DNA of 64,000 nucleotides from contig NZ_JAHCDD010000023.1 in NCBI RefSeq assembly GCF_018413525.1, positions 1 to 64,000 on the forward strand, given 5' to 3'. The position numbers and the translations under genes were made by a program. The notes under the pieces are model-generated. The model saw only the letters and a program-made list of their open reading frames with translations. It ran no database searches and was not told the origin of the DNA. This document shows, piece by piece, positions 52,517-62,149 of this stretch. Each line of letters begins with the position of its first letter. Positions within the stretch are counted from its first letter, which is position 1. Source of the DNA: Acidovorax sp. CCYZU-2555. GTDB lineage: Bacteria; Pseudomonadota; Gammaproteobacteria; Burkholderiales; Burkholderiaceae_C.

Positions 52517-54745
52517 ATGACTCCACAAGAACACCCAGACACCTCTGCAGTCCAGCCTCCCGTACGACGCAAACGCCAGCGCGCGCTGCGCTGGGTGGGC
52601 GCCATCGTCGCGCTGCTGCTGGCGTTGCTGGTCGCGGCCATTCTGTTCATCATCTATGCCGACCTGAACCGCTACAAACCCTGGATAGAACAGAAAGTCA
52701 GCGAGGCTACGGGCCGCAGTTTCTCCATCGCCGGGCCGCTGACCGCCCAATGGCAGTGGCCGCAGCCGCTAGACACCGGCTGGCGCCACTGGATACCCGG
52801 CGTCACGCTGCACGCCGAACAGCTGACATTGGGCAACCCGCTTGATTTCACCACCCCCGAAGCGCCCGCGAAGGCCGTAACGGGCCTGCCCGCCCTGCCC
52901 GCGCGCCAGGCGCTTGCTGCGGCCACGGCCAAAGCGACTGGCAAGACCGACGCCAAGGCCGCCGCGGCCCAACCGGTTGCCGACACCACCGCCGTCGCCC
53001 CGCCGGCGCGCGATCCCGCGACCATGGGCAGCGTGGCCCGCGCCAGCGCCTCGCTGCGGCTGTGGCCGCTGCTCGCGCGCCAGCTGCAGATAGATACGCT
53101 GGTGCTCGAGGAGCCCGATATCGTGGTCGCGCGGCGCAAGGACGGCAGCACGAACTGGCGGTTCGAGCGCCCTGAACCCAGTGCCAACCCCTGGCAGTTC
53201 GACGTGGACGAATTGCAGATCAAGCAAGGCTGGCTGGGCTACCTCGATGGCACGATCGACCTGGCGGTGCGCGCGCGTCTGGCGACCATAGACGATGCGC
53301 CCGCCGACAGCCCCTACGGCATGGGCTTCGTGCTCACGGGCCGCTATGGCAAAGCCAACGTCACGGGACAGGGCAAGGCCGGCCCGGTGCTGAGCCTGCG
53401 TGAGCGCAAGGTGGACTATCCGCTGCAGTTCTCGGCGCGCGCGGGCAGCATCGCGGCCACGGCCGAAGGCATTCTGGCCAATCCCATGGCGCTGTCGGGC
53501 CTGGACTTCGACGTGACGCTCGAAGGCTTCAGCATGGCCGACCTCTATCCGCTCACGGGACTGGTGTTGCCCAACACGCCCACCTTCGACACCCGCGGCC
53601 ATTTGACCGGCAGCCTGGAGCCCGGAAAAGCCGTCTGGAAATATGAAGATTTCCGCGGCAAGGTCGGCCGCAGCGATCTGCAGGGCAGCCTGGCCTACAC
53701 CTCGGGCAAGCCACGCGCCAAGCTGGTCGGCAACATGCGCTCCGAACAGCTGCGCCTGGCCGATCTGGTGCCGGTGCTGGGCACGTCCGAAGCCAAGGCC
53801 CAGCAGGCCCGGGCCACGGGCGCACGGATACTGCCCGACAAGACTTTCGAGATCGGTCGCTGGAATGCGATGGACCTCGATCTCAAATTCGATGGCAAGC
53901 ATGTCATAAGCTCGGACAACCTGCCCATAGACGCGCTGAACACGCACGCCATACTCAAGGACGGCGTGCTGCGCCTCGATCCGCTGCGCTTCGGCGTCGC
54001 CAAGGGCAAGTTCGACACCGTCGTGGTGCTCGACAGCAACAAGAAACCGCTGCAGGGCGAGATCAAGGGAACGGTCGCCGGCCTCAAGCTGTCGGCGTTG
54101 TTCCCCAAGGTCGCGTTGATGGAAAAGAGTCTGGGCCAGATGGATGGCGCCGTGGCGCTCAGCGCCCAGGGCAACTCCATCGCCAAGCTGCTGGGCTCGA
54201 GCACGGGCGAGTTCAAGCTCTATGTGCGCGACGGCACCTTGAGCCGCCAGCTGCTCGATCTCGCGGCGCTTAACGTAGGCTCCATCGTGGTCGCCAAGCT
54301 GTTCGGCGACGACAAGGAAGTCAAGCTGCAGTGCGCGGTCGCCGATTTCGCGGTGCGCCAGGGCGTGGCCCAGGCGCGCGTGGTGAAACTTGCCACGCCC
54401 GAAGCCAATGTCGAGGCCACGGGCACCATCGATCTGGCGCAGGAGCAGCTCGATCTGCTGATCAAGCCCGAATCGCTCGAATGGAAGTTCTTCTCGCTGC
54501 GCACGCCGCTGTATGTACGCGGTCCCTTCTCCAAGCCCCAGGTCGGGCCGCAGGCCGGGCCTTTGCTGCTGCGCGCGGGCGCGGCGGCGGCGGCGATTGC
54601 CATCGCGCCGGTCGCGCTGGCACTGGTGCCCATCACCGTGCCAGGCGCTGAAGACGACGCCAATTGCAGCCAGCTGCTGGCCCAGGGCCGGGCAGCGGTG
54701 CAGTCGGGCAACAAGGGCGCGAACAAGAAGCCGCGCGCGCCCTGA
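52517..54745 (+). CDS. AsmA-family inner-membrane protein
   Basis: From ATG at 52517 this is 742 residues: one transmembrane anchor (about 26-50) and a long periplasmic region starting DLNRYKPWIEQKVSEATGRS, the AsmA signature. A low-complexity Ala/Lys/Thr segment (about 115-170) interrupts the N-terminal domain. The C-terminal half has the AsmA_2-type pattern IDLAQEQLDLLIKPES. Such proteins act in outer-membrane lipid transport or biogenesis. The frame stays open upstream through the antisense of the pseudouridine synthase gene, which is not coding here. It converges on the HD-GYP gene with a 7-bp gap. Confidence 0.88.
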   Translation: MTPQEHPDTSAVQPPVRRKRQRALRWVGAIVALLLALLVAAILFIIYADLNRYKPWIEQKVSEATGRSFSIAGPLTAQWQWPQPLDTGWRHWIPGVTLHAEQLTLGNPLDFTTPEAPAKAVTGLPALPARQALAAATAKATGKTDAKAAAAQPVADTTAVAPPARDPATMGSVARASASLRLWPLLARQLQIDTLVLEEPDIVVARRKDGSTNWRFERPEPSANPWQFDVDELQIKQGWLGYLDGTIDLAVRARLATIDDAPADSPYGMGFVLTGRYGKANVTGQGKAGPVLSLRERKVDYPLQFSARAGSIAATAEGILANPMALSGLDFDVTLEGFSMADLYPLTGLVLPNTPTFDTRGHLTGSLEPGKAVWKYEDFRGKVGRSDLQGSLAYTSGKPRAKLVGNMRSEQLRLADLVPVLGTSEAKAQQARATGARILPDKTFEIGRWNAMDLDLKFDGKHVISSDNLPIDALNTHAILKDGVLRLDPLRFGVAKGKFDTVVVLDSNKKPLQGEIKGTVAGLKLSALFPKVALMEKSLGQMDGAVALSAQGNSIAKLLGSSTGEFKLYVRDGTLSRQLLDLAALNVGSIVVAKLFGDDKEVKLQCAVADFAVRQGVAQARVVKLATPEANVEATGTIDLAQEQLDLLIKPESLEWKFFSLRTPLYVRGPFSKPQVGPQAGPLLLRAGAAAAAIAIAPVALALVPITVPGAEDDANCSQLLAQGRAAVQSGNKGANKKPRAP

Positions 54746-54752
54746 ATGGCGG

Positions 54753-56189
54753 TTAGACGCTCGGTGCGTCGGCCTGCTCGGGCAAGGCCTCAGGCGCCGG
54801 CTCCGCGGGCGCTTCGCGCTGGACCTTGCCGGACTGCGGGCCCACATGCCGGCCCGCGGCCTGGCACCAGGCAGCGAGCGCATGCTCGACAGGTGTGGCG
54901 CGGTCCAGCAGTTGCGGCCAGCGCCGCAGACAGTTGTTGGCCGTCGATTCGAGCTGCCATACGGCTTCGCGGTGCAGCAGCGCCAGTTCGGCCATGCCTT
55001 GCAGATCGTCCTTCAGATAACCCAGCAAATCGGGCAGCTGCTTGGGGTGGGAGCCGGCCTGGGCCAGTTCCTTTTCCAGCACCTTGAGGCGCCCGTCGAG
55101 CCAGACCACGGCACGGTCCACAGGCCGTGGCGGGGTCTTGGCCAACGACGGTGACGAAGCCGGCAGCGACGCGGGCAGCTGCGCGCGCAACTGGCCCCAG
55201 CGCGCAAACGCCTCGCCCAGCAAGGCGGTCAAGCTCTGCACTTCATCGAGCAGCGGCCCGATCTCGAGGCTGGTGTCGACTTCTCCCGCGAGCAAGGGAA
55301 GGATCTTGCGCACCAGGTCGGGCGGATAGCGGCGGTGGTTCATGCGCAGCATCAGCGACAGGCGCGAGCCCGCCATGTCGGCATACTTTTCGTGGAAGGC
55401 CGAAACCACTTCGGCCAATATCAACATCTGCCCCATCGCCGAAATCTGCTCGCCCTGCAGGCCGCGCGGGTAGCCGCTGCCGTCCATGCACTCATGGTGC
55501 TCCAGCACCGCGACCTGTACCGACAGCGGATAGACGCGCTGCTCGCGCAGCACCCACATGGCGGTGACCGAGTGCGCGACCAGCTGCTTGCGCTCCTCGG
55601 GCGTCAATTTGTGCTCGGTATCGGTCCAGGCCGGCGGCATGTAGAGCATGCCGATATCGTGCAGCAGCCCGGCCGCGGCCAGCGGAACGCATTCGCGCTC
55701 GGTCCAGCCGGCCTTGACCGCGAGATAAAGCGCCACCAGCATCATCTGCAGGCTGTGGGCGTAGAGTTCGGGCCGCTGCTCGCGCATCAGCGTCAGCTTG
55801 AACGCAATCGGCCTGGGCAGGGGCATGAAGCGCAGCGGCGTGAGCAGGCGGTCTACACCGCCCAGCGCTTCGACCAGGCTGCGCACCAGGCCCACGGTTT
55901 CGCACTGCACCATGACTTCGGCTTCGATGGACTGGATGCAGACCATGTTGTCGACCATCAGATGGTGGTCTATCGCCTCGCGCAGCGGCGCCTGCACCAG
56001 CCGGTCATAGAGGCGGCTGTCGATGCGCGCACCGCTTTCGACCAGCTTGATGCCCTTGTCGGTGAAGATCGGGCTGTGCGTGATGACGTTGTCGTTTTCG
56101 GCCAGTTGCGTGATCGCCCGCAGGAAATGCACACTGTCGCGCAGATCGTCCGGCACCGCATCCGGGTCTGGGAGAGCACTTGTTGACAT
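54753..56189 (-). CDS. HD-GYP domain protein (possible c-di-GMP phosphodiesterase, altered site)
   Basis: From ATG at 56189 this is 478 residues. An N-terminal region of unknown type (1-140) precedes the HD-GYP domain: AHSLQMMLVALYL, then HDIGMLYMP near residue 178 and HHECMDGSGYPRGLQGEQI near 235. The usual Lys after HDIG is Met, and the canonical DxxDAxxxxRxY segment reads ILAEVVSAFHEKYA, so catalytic power is uncertain. A Pro- and Ala-rich tail (about 360-478) follows. No signal or membrane segment is seen. A hairpin terminator for the next operon lies upstream. The ATG has no strong ribosome site. Confidence 0.83.
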   Translation of the reverse strand: MSTSALPDPDAVPDDLRDSVHFLRAITQLAENDNVITHSPIFTDKGIKLVESGARIDSRLYDRLVQAPLREAIDHHLMVDNMVCIQSIEAEVMVQCETVGLVRSLVEALGGVDRLLTPLRFMPLPRPIAFKLTLMREQRPELYAHSLQMMLVALYLAVKAGWTERECVPLAAAGLLHDIGMLYMPPAWTDTEHKLTPEERKQLVAHSVTAMWVLREQRVYPLSVQVAVLEHHECMDGSGYPRGLQGEQISAMGQMLILAEVVSAFHEKYADMAGSRLSLMLRMNHRRYPPDLVRKILPLLAGEVDTSLEIGPLLDEVQSLTALLGEAFARWGQLRAQLPASLPASSPSLAKTPPRPVDRAVVWLDGRLKVLEKELAQAGSHPKQLPDLLGYLKDDLQGMAELALLHREAVWQLESTANNCLRRWPQLLDRATPVEHALAAWCQAAGRHVGPQSGKVQREAPAEPAPEALPEQADAPSV

Positions 56190-56246
56190 TCGTTGGAGTG
56201 TATTGGGACAGGCCCTAAATGTAAGCCAATGCAAGCCCCAGATGGA

Positions 56247-56264
56247 ACGGCCCTTGCGGGCCGT
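56247..56264 (-). terminator. Hairpin after scoB
   Basis: acggccc/gggccgt is a perfect 7-bp stem with a TTGC loop, 23 bp after the scoB stop. The T-tract is poor, so it may only pause or end the scoAB transcript partly. Confidence 0.5.
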
Positions 56265-56287
56265 ATGTCATTGCAGCGAAGAAAGAC

Positions 56288-56926
56288 TCAGCGCAGCAGC
56301 GTCACGCCGGTCTGGGCCTGGACCTCATCGAACGCCACACCTTCTGCCAGCTCGACCACTTTGAGGCCTTCAGGCGTCACGTCGAACACGCCCAGGTCGG
56401 TGATGATGCGGTCGACCACGCCCACGCCGGTCAGCGGCAAGGTGCACTGCGGCAGGATCTTCAGGTCGGTCGTGCCGTCCTTTTTCTTCGCGACATGCTC
56501 CATCAGCACGATCACGCGCTTGACGCCGGCCACCAGGTCCATCGCGCCGCCCATGCCCTTGACCATCTTGCCCGGGATCATCCAGTTGGCCAGGTCGCCC
56601 TTTTCGCTGACCTGCATCGCGCCCAGGATGGACAGGTTGATCTTGCCGCCGCGGATCATCGCGAACGACTGGTCGCTGCCGAAGATCGCCGAGCCGGGAA
56701 TGGTCGTCACGGTCTGCTTGCCGGCGTTGATCAGATCGGCATCGACCTGATCTTCGGTCGGAAACGCGCCTATGCCCAGCATGCCGTTCTCCGACTGCAG
56801 CCAGACTTCCTTGTCGCCCGTGTGGTTCGCCACCAGGGTAGGAATGCCTATGCCTAAGTTGACGTAGAAGCCGTCTTCGAGTTCCTGCGCCGCACGCGCG
56901 GCCATCTGGTCTTGGGTCCACGCCAT
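56288..56926 (-). CDS. scoB: 3-oxoacid CoA-transferase subunit B
   Basis: This 212-residue small subunit works with ScoA to move CoA from succinyl-CoA to acetoacetate or a similar 3-oxoacid. The catalytic Glu lies in SENGMLGIG near residue 45, and the family run [15 protein letters not shown] follows. ATG at 56926 has AAGGAG 7 bp upstream, inside the end of scoA, and starts 2 bp after the scoA stop, so the subunits are made together. Confidence 0.93.
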   Translation of the reverse strand: MAWTQDQMAARAAQELEDGFYVNLGIGIPTLVANHTGDKEVWLQSENGMLGIGAFPTEDQVDADLINAGKQTVTTIPGSAIFGSDQSFAMIRGGKINLSILGAMQVSEKGDLANWMIPGKMVKGMGGAMDLVAGVKRVIVLMEHVAKKKDGTTDLKILPQCTLPLTGVGVVDRIITDLGVFDVTPEGLKVVELAEGVAFDEVQAQTGVTLLR

Positions 56927-56928
56927 GG

Positions 56929-57636
56929 TCAGGCTCCTTGCTTTGCGGTGATGGTGCGCTTCTCGATGCGCTTTTCGGGGTTCGGGTTGTGCACGATGCG
57001 GTGCACGTAGATGCCCGGCAGATGGATGTCATCGGGCGCGATCTCGCCGACTTCGACCACCTCTTCGACTTCGACGATGCAGACCTTGCCGGCCGTCGCC
57101 GCCGCAGGGTTGAAGTTGCGCGCGGTCAGGCGGAACTGCAGATTGCCGCTCTTGTCGGCGCGGTGCGCCTTGACCAGCGACACGTCGGGCACCAGCGCGC
57201 GCTCCATCACATAGGTCTCGCCGTCGAAATCGCGCAATTCCTTGCCTTCGGCGACCAGCGTGCCCACGCCGGTCTTGGTGAAGAACGCCGGAATGCCCGC
57301 GCCGCCCGCGCGCAGCTTCTCGGCCAGCGTGCCCTGGGGCGTGAACTCAAGCTCCAGCTCGCCCGCGAGGTACTGGCGCTCGAATTCCTTGTTCTCGCCC
57401 ACATAGGACGAGATCATTTTCTTGATCTGGCGCGTCTCGAGCAGCTTGCCCAGGCCGAAGCCGTCGACGCCCGCATTGTTCGAGATGACAGTGAGGTTCT
57501 GTACCGCGCTGTCGCGCAGCGCATCGATCAGCGCTTCGGGAATTCCGCACAGGCCAAAGCCGCCGACGGCCAGCGTCTGGCCATCGGCCACCACGCCTTG
57601 CAACGCTTGCGCCGCTGAGGGGTAAAGCTTTTTCAC
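56929..57636 (-). CDS. scoA: 3-oxoacid CoA-transferase subunit A
   Basis: This 235-residue subunit has the CoA-binding run [13 protein letters not shown] near residue 27 and [12 protein letters not shown], hallmarks of SCOT subunit A. The start is GTG at 57636, after AGGAG with 6-bp spacing; a longer frame to 57681 has no such site. It precedes scoB and lies divergent to a PAS-LuxR regulator, with a perfect dyad between them. The pair probably lets the cell use acetoacetate or related keto acids. Confidence 0.93.
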   Translation of the reverse strand: MKKLYPSAAQALQGVVADGQTLAVGGFGLCGIPEALIDALRDSAVQNLTVISNNAGVDGFGLGKLLETRQIKKMISSYVGENKEFERQYLAGELELEFTPQGTLAEKLRAGGAGIPAFFTKTGVGTLVAEGKELRDFDGETYVMERALVPDVSLVKAHRADKSGNLQFRLTARNFNPAAATAGKVCIVEVEEVVEVGEIAPDDIHLPGIYVHRIVHNPNPEKRIEKRTITAKQGA

Positions 57637-57669
57637 TCTTGTCTCCTGGTAAGGGGTTTGCGCTAGGAT

Positions 57670-57691
57670 ACTACGTAGCAAAGTACGTAGT
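57670..57691. promoter_or_regulatory. Perfect dyad between scoA and the PAS-LuxR gene
   Basis: ACTACGTA and TACGTAGT form a perfect 8-bp inverted repeat with a 6-bp spacer (57678-57683). It lies in the 88-bp divergent gap, 34 bp before scoA and 33 bp before the regulator. It is a good candidate operator for the dimeric LuxR-type regulator, which is an inference. Confidence 0.6.
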
Positions 57692-57724
57692 TTTCCGTAA
57701 AGATTTGCACTATGAACGGCACCT

Positions 57725-58267
57725 ATGACTGAAGATTACCGGCTGGCTTTCGAGATGGCTCCCGTGGGCCTGGCGATTTCCCGCAACCGCATCATGACCG
57801 ATTGCAACCAGCAGTTGTGCACGATGTTCGGCGCTTCGCGCGAATTGCTGATCGGCCAGTCGTTCCAGGTGCTCTACCCCTCGGTCGAAGAATACGAGCG
57901 CCTGGGCCTGCGCATGGCGCCCATACTGAGCGCCACCGGCCTGTACTCCGACAGCCGCATCATGCAGCGCGCCACGGGCGAGGCATTCTGGTGCCATGTC
58001 TCGGGCCGCACGCTAGAACGCGGCAATCCGCATGCCGCTGGTGTCTGGAGCTTCGAAGACCTGAGCGCCCAGCGCCCCGTCAAGGCCGGCCTCACGGGCC
58101 GCGAGCGCGAAGTCGCGGCGCGCCTGCTCGAAGGCCTGACCTCCAAGGAAATGGGCAAGGCCCTGGGCATCAGCCACCGCACGGTGGAGATCTACCGCGC
58201 GCGCCTGATGCGCAAATATGGCGCGGCCACGGCCGCCGATTTGGTGCGCAAGCTGACGCAGGGTTGA
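57725..58267 (+). CDS. PAS-LuxR family transcriptional regulator
   Basis: This 180-residue protein has a PAS fold (about 1-105, with DYRLAFEMAPVGLAIS and later GEAFWCHVSGRTL) and a C-terminal LuxR/FixJ-type helix-turn-helix (about 120-178) with LTGREREVAARLLEGLTSKE and GISHRTVEIYRARLM. The PAS domain likely senses a small molecule. It is divergent from scoAB and probably controls it through the dyad between them. ATG at 57725 fits the family start. No receiver domain is present. Confidence 0.88.
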   Translation: MTEDYRLAFEMAPVGLAISRNRIMTDCNQQLCTMFGASRELLIGQSFQVLYPSVEEYERLGLRMAPILSATGLYSDSRIMQRATGEAFWCHVSGRTLERGNPHAAGVWSFEDLSAQRPVKAGLTGREREVAARLLEGLTSKEMGKALGISHRTVEIYRARLMRKYGAATAADLVRKLTQG

Positions 58268-58384
58268 TAACTGTCACAAAAATTCCTATGACGCAGTTGC
58301 AAACTTGCAATCGCGCGGGCGGTGGCAGCGCGCGGATTGTCCTCAATAATGAAATCTGCTTCACCCCATAACGAAAGGCCACGC

Positions 58385-59830
58385 ATGAACAAACTCACCA
58401 CAGTCGCCGGCGCTCCCGTTGCCAACAACCAGGACTCGATGACCGCGGGTCCGCGCGGACCGATGCTGCTGCAGGATATCTGGCACCTCGAGAAGCTCGC
58501 CCACTTCAACCGCGAAGTGATTCCCGAGCGCCGCATGCATGCCAAGGGTTCGGGCGCGTTCGGCACCTTCACCGTCACGGGCGACATCACGCGCTTCACC
58601 AAGGCCAAGATCTTTTCGCAGATCGGCAAGACCACCGAAATGTTCGCGCGCTTTTCCACCGTCGCCGGCGAGCGCGGCGCGGCCGATGCCGAGCGCGACA
58701 TCCGCGGCTTCGCGATGAAGTTCTACACCGAGGAAGGCAACTGGGACATGGTGGGCAACAACACGCCCGTGTTCTTCTTCCGCGACCCGCTCAAGTTCCC
58801 CGACCTGAACAAGGCCGTCAAGCGCGATCCGTACACCAACATGCGCTCGGCGGAAAACAACTGGGACTTCTGGACCGGCCTGCCCGAAGCCCTGCACCAG
58901 ATCACCATCGTCATGAGCGACCGCGGCATTCCCAAGGACTACCGCCACATGCATGGCTTCGGCTCGCATACCTACAGCTTCTACAACGCGCAGAACGAGC
59001 GCTTCTACGTGAAGTTCCACTTCGTCTGTCAGCAAGGCATTGAAAACTTCACCGATGCCGAAGCCGCGGCCGTGGTCGCTGGCGACCGCGAAAGCTCGCA
59101 GCGCGACCTGCTGGGCGCGATCGAGCGCGGCGAGTTCCCCAAGTGGAAGCTGTGCGTGCAGGTCATGCCCGAAGCCGAAGCCGAGACCTACCGCTTCCAC
59201 CCCTTCGATCTGACCAAGGTCTGGAGCAAGAAAGACTATCCGCTGATCGAAGTGGGCGTGGTCGAACTCAACCGCAATTCGCACAACTACCACGCGGATG
59301 TCGAGCAGTCGGCGTTCACGCCGGCCAACCTCGTTCCCGGCATCGGCGTCTCGCCCGACCGCATGCTGCAGTCGCGCCTGTTCGCCTACGGCGACGCCGC
59401 GCGCTACCGCCTGGGCGTGAACCACCACAGCATTCCGGTCAACGCGCCGCGCTGCCCGGTGCACTCCTACCACCGCGACGGCGCGATGCGCGTCGACGGC
59501 AATTTCGGCGCGACCATCGCCTACGAACCCAACACCAAGGGCCAATGGCAGGAGCAGCCCGAGTTCAAGGAGCCGCCGCTGGCGCTCAACGGCGCGGCCG
59601 ACCGCTGGAACTACCGCGCCGACGACAGCGACTACTTCACCCAGCCCGGCGACCTGTTCCGCCTGCTGACGCCCGACGCCCAGCAGCGCCTGTTCGACAA
59701 CACGGCGCGCAACATCAATGGCGTGTCGGAGCACATCGTGCAAAAGCACATCTCCCACTGCACCCAGGCCGATCCGGCCTACGGCGCAGGCGTGGCCAAG
59801 GCGATTGCGGCGCTCAAGGCCGGCAACTAA
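58385..59830 (+). CDS. katA: Monofunctional haem catalase
   Basis: The 481-residue enzyme splits H2O2. Catalytic His is in [12 protein letters not shown] near residue 56, Asn in GNNTPVFF near 128, and the haem-ligand Tyr in [14 protein letters not shown] near 337. The length fits small-subunit catalases. ATG at 58385 follows AAAGG at 7 bp; the frame extends upstream but that part is not catalase-like. It is 117 bp after the PAS-LuxR gene and ends in a strong terminator. The upstream region has no operator I could assign. Confidence 0.96.
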   Translation: MNKLTTVAGAPVANNQDSMTAGPRGPMLLQDIWHLEKLAHFNREVIPERRMHAKGSGAFGTFTVTGDITRFTKAKIFSQIGKTTEMFARFSTVAGERGAADAERDIRGFAMKFYTEEGNWDMVGNNTPVFFFRDPLKFPDLNKAVKRDPYTNMRSAENNWDFWTGLPEALHQITIVMSDRGIPKDYRHMHGFGSHTYSFYNAQNERFYVKFHFVCQQGIENFTDAEAAAVVAGDRESSQRDLLGAIERGEFPKWKLCVQVMPEAEAETYRFHPFDLTKVWSKKDYPLIEVGVVELNRNSHNYHADVEQSAFTPANLVPGIGVSPDRMLQSRLFAYGDAARYRLGVNHHSIPVNAPRCPVHSYHRDGAMRVDGNFGATIAYEPNTKGQWQEQPEFKEPPLALNGAADRWNYRADDSDYFTQPGDLFRLLTPDAQQRLFDNTARNINGVSEHIVQKHISHCTQADPAYGAGVAKAIAALKAGN

Positions 59831-59849
59831 GCGCCAGCGCCGTGCTCAC

Positions 59850-59885
59850 GCCCCCACCGGCCATACGCCTGTGGGGGCTTTTTTT
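59850..59885 (+). terminator. Rho-independent terminator after the catalase gene
   Basis: gcccccac/gtgggggc is a perfect 8-bp stem (59850-59857 with 59871-59878) with a 13-nt loop, followed by seven T residues. It lies 19 bp after the catalase stop. Confidence 0.93.
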
Positions 59886-59992
59886 GGTTCATGATGGCGC
59901 CAATTCGCTGCACTGTGCCTGGAAGGATGCGATCAGTCGAAAGGTCGAAGCCCTGGCATGAAGGACGAATGACAGCGGATGAAGGTGGCCAT

Positions 59993-61060
59993 ATGAACCG
60001 GCGCAACACATCAACGCATCCGGCAGCAGCGCCATCGGCGCTGCTGGGCGATATCCGCTCTTTGATAGAGGCGGCACGCCAGCGCGCGGCATCGGCGGTA
60101 AACAGCGAACTGACGATGCTTTATTGGCGCATCGGTCAGCGTATCGAGACGCAAGTTCTGGACGGACGTCGCGGCGCCTATGGCAAGCAAGTGCTGCCCA
60201 CGCTGGCGGCGCAACTAGTGAAAGATTACGGCAGCGGCTTTGCCGAGAAAAACCTGCGCCGGATGGTGCAGTTTTCCCATGCTTTCCCCGACGAGCAAAT
60301 TCTCGTATCACTGCTACGACAATTGAGCTGGACCCACTTCATCGCGCTGATACCGCTGAAAGACATGCTTCAGCGGGACTATTACGCGCAAATGGCCTGC
60401 GCCGAACGCTGGAGCGTACGGACGCTGCGCGAGCGCATCAACTCCATGCTGTACGAACGCACTGCGCTGTCGCAAAAGCCGGATGAGACCGTCGCAAAGG
60501 AACTGGCTGCACTGCGCGACGCGCAACGCATGTCCCCGACGCTGCTTATGCGCGACCCGTACATCCTCGACTTTCTGGGATTACAGGACAGCTGGCAGGA
60601 AAGCGATCTTGAGGCTGCGATCATCCGTGAGATGGAATCTTTTCTGCTCGAACTGGGCGCAGGTTTTTCCTTCGTCGCCCGGCAGAAGCGGATTCAGATC
60701 GACGATGAAGACTTCCACCTCGACCTGCTTTTCTACAATCGCAAACTACGTCGGCTGGTGGCGGTCGAATTGAAACTCGGCGAGTTCAAGCCTGCCTACA
60801 AGGGGCAGATGGAACTCTACCTGCGCTGGCTCGACCAGCACGAACGCGAGCCTCAGGAGGCCTCGCCATTGGGCATCATTCTTTGCACCGGTAAGAAACG
60901 CGAGCAGATCGAGCTGCTGGAGCTGCACAAGTCAGGCATCCACGTCGCCGAATACCTGACCCACTTGCCGCCGCGCACGGTACTGATTGCCCGTTTGCAG
61001 CAGGCAACCGAGCGCGCACGTTGGCAAATAGAGCAGCGGCATCCGGATGAAAGCGCCTGA
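59993..61060 (+). CDS. DUF1016 (YhcG-type) PDDEXK nuclease-domain protein
   Basis: From ATG at 59993 (AAGGTGG upstream) this is 355 residues; ATG at 59969 with AAGGA is also possible. The N-terminal part has ALLGDIRSLIEAARQRAA and LTMLYWRIGQRIE, typical for the family. The C-terminal PDDEXK nuclease core is HLDLLFYNRKLRRLVAVELK, with the Asp, Glu and Lys in order. Many family members accompany restriction or defence loci, but none is next to it here. It follows a terminator and its codon use looks less biased than that of its neighbours, which may mark later acquisition. Confidence 0.88.
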   Translation: MNRRNTSTHPAAAPSALLGDIRSLIEAARQRAASAVNSELTMLYWRIGQRIETQVLDGRRGAYGKQVLPTLAAQLVKDYGSGFAEKNLRRMVQFSHAFPDEQILVSLLRQLSWTHFIALIPLKDMLQRDYYAQMACAERWSVRTLRERINSMLYERTALSQKPDETVAKELAALRDAQRMSPTLLMRDPYILDFLGLQDSWQESDLEAAIIREMESFLLELGAGFSFVARQKRIQIDDEDFHLDLLFYNRKLRRLVAVELKLGEFKPAYKGQMELYLRWLDQHEREPQEASPLGIILCTGKKREQIELLELHKSGIHVAEYLTHLPPRTVLIARLQQATERARWQIEQRHPDESA

Positions 61061-61146
61061 CGGCCGCGAAACCTATGGATTGTTCGCATGGCTGGGAACG
61101 CTGCATCGGTCTAAGCTGGGTTCATCCTCTCAGCAGAACATCACCC

Positions 61147-61725
61147 ATGCCATCCCGCTACCCTTTCCCCGATCTCAGCGCCCTGCCCGAAGACATCCGT
61201 GCGCGCATTCTCGAAGTGCAGGAAAAAGCCGGCTTCATTCCGAATGTGTTCCTCGCGTTCGCGCGCCGGCCCGCCGAATGGCGTGCGTTCTTTGCCTACC
61301 ATGACGCGCTGATGCTCAAGGAAGAAGGCTCGCTGACCAAGGGCGAGCGCGAGATGATCGTCACCGTCACCAGCGCCGCCAATCAATGCCTGTACTGCGT
61401 GGTCGCGCATGGCGCCATCGTGCGCATCTACGAAAAGAAGCCGCTGCTCGCCGATCAGCTCGCGGTCAACTACCGCAAGGCCGAGATTTCGCCGCGCCAG
61501 CGCGCCATGCTCGACTTCGCGATGAAGGTCAGCGAACGCAGCCACGAAATCGACGACGCCGATTTCGCGGCGCTGCACCCGCATGGCTTCGATGACGAGG
61601 ACATCTGGGACATCGCGGCCATCACCGCGTTCTTCGGCCTGTCGAACCGCATGGCCAGCTTTGCCGGCATGCAGCCCAATCCCGAGTTCTATCTGATGGG
61701 CCGCGTTCCCAAAACCAAGGTCTGA
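61147..61725 (+). CDS. Peroxidase-related protein (AhpD/carboxymuconolactone decarboxylase-like)
   Basis: From ATG at 61147 this is 192 residues with the CxxC-x3-H motif QCLYCVVAHGA near residue 87, which in AhpD-type proteins reduces peroxides. The family name for this longer type is peroxidase-related enzyme, with no defined substrate. It is 86 bp after the nuclease gene and converges on a thioesterase with a 4-bp gap. Catalase nearby adds to an oxidative-stress theme but no operon is implied. Confidence 0.85.
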   Translation: MPSRYPFPDLSALPEDIRARILEVQEKAGFIPNVFLAFARRPAEWRAFFAYHDALMLKEEGSLTKGEREMIVTVTSAANQCLYCVVAHGAIVRIYEKKPLLADQLAVNYRKAEISPRQRAMLDFAMKVSERSHEIDDADFAALHPHGFDDEDIWDIAAITAFFGLSNRMASFAGMQPNPEFYLMGRVPKTKV

Positions 61726-61729
61726 CGGC

Positions 61730-62149
61730 TCAGCTCACCAGCGCGCGCATCCAGTCCGGCAACGGGCTGGCCTTTTGCAGCGCCGCATCGACCCAGATCA
61801 CGGTCGCGCCGCCGGCCGCGCAGATCACGCCCGGCTGGCTTTCGCGCTCTATCGTGCACCAGCTCTCGAACGTGCAGCGGCCCGGGTCGCTGACGTAGGT
61901 CGTGAGCAGCAACTGGTCGGGATGGGCCAGCTGCTGGTAGAAATTGCAGAACGCATTGACGATCACCGGCCCCTGGCCTTGCGGCGCCGGCTGACAGCCG
62001 ATGGCGCACATCCACTCGATGCGCGCCGTCTCCATATAGCGAAAATATTGGGCATTGTTGACATGTCCCATCGCGTCCATGTCGCCCCAGCGCACCGGAA
62101 AACGCAGTTCGTGCACCCGCTTCTTGTCTCGCGGAATTTCAATTTTCAT
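61730..62149 (-). CDS. Hotdog-fold acyl-CoA thioesterase (4HBT type)
   Basis: From ATG at 62149 this is 139 residues with the 4HBT core VRWGDMDAMGHVNNAQYFRY near residue 20, including the Asp expected in the active site. It hydrolyses acyl-CoA of unknown chain type. GAGG lies just before the start; longer frames upstream are not family-like. It is divergent from ETF-QO, which may reflect a shared acyl-CoA metabolism role. Confidence 0.88.
   Translation of the reverse strand: MKIEIPRDKKRVHELRFPVRWGDMDAMGHVNNAQYFRYMETARIEWMCAIGCQPAPQGQGPVIVNAFCNFYQQLAHPDQLLLTTYVSDPGRCTFESWCTIERESQPGVICAAGGATVIWVDAALQKASPLPDWMRALVS

Noticed and set aside
52381-56231. tgtaagccaatg repeated at 52381 and 56220, near two tttagggcctgt copies
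   Set aside because: Exact 12-mers are expected to recur by chance many times in 64 kb; weak similarity around them does not define an element.
58268-58384. Possible OxyR-type site upstream of the catalase
   Set aside because: Only a loose ATA/CTAT-type pattern was seen; not close enough to the OxyR consensus.
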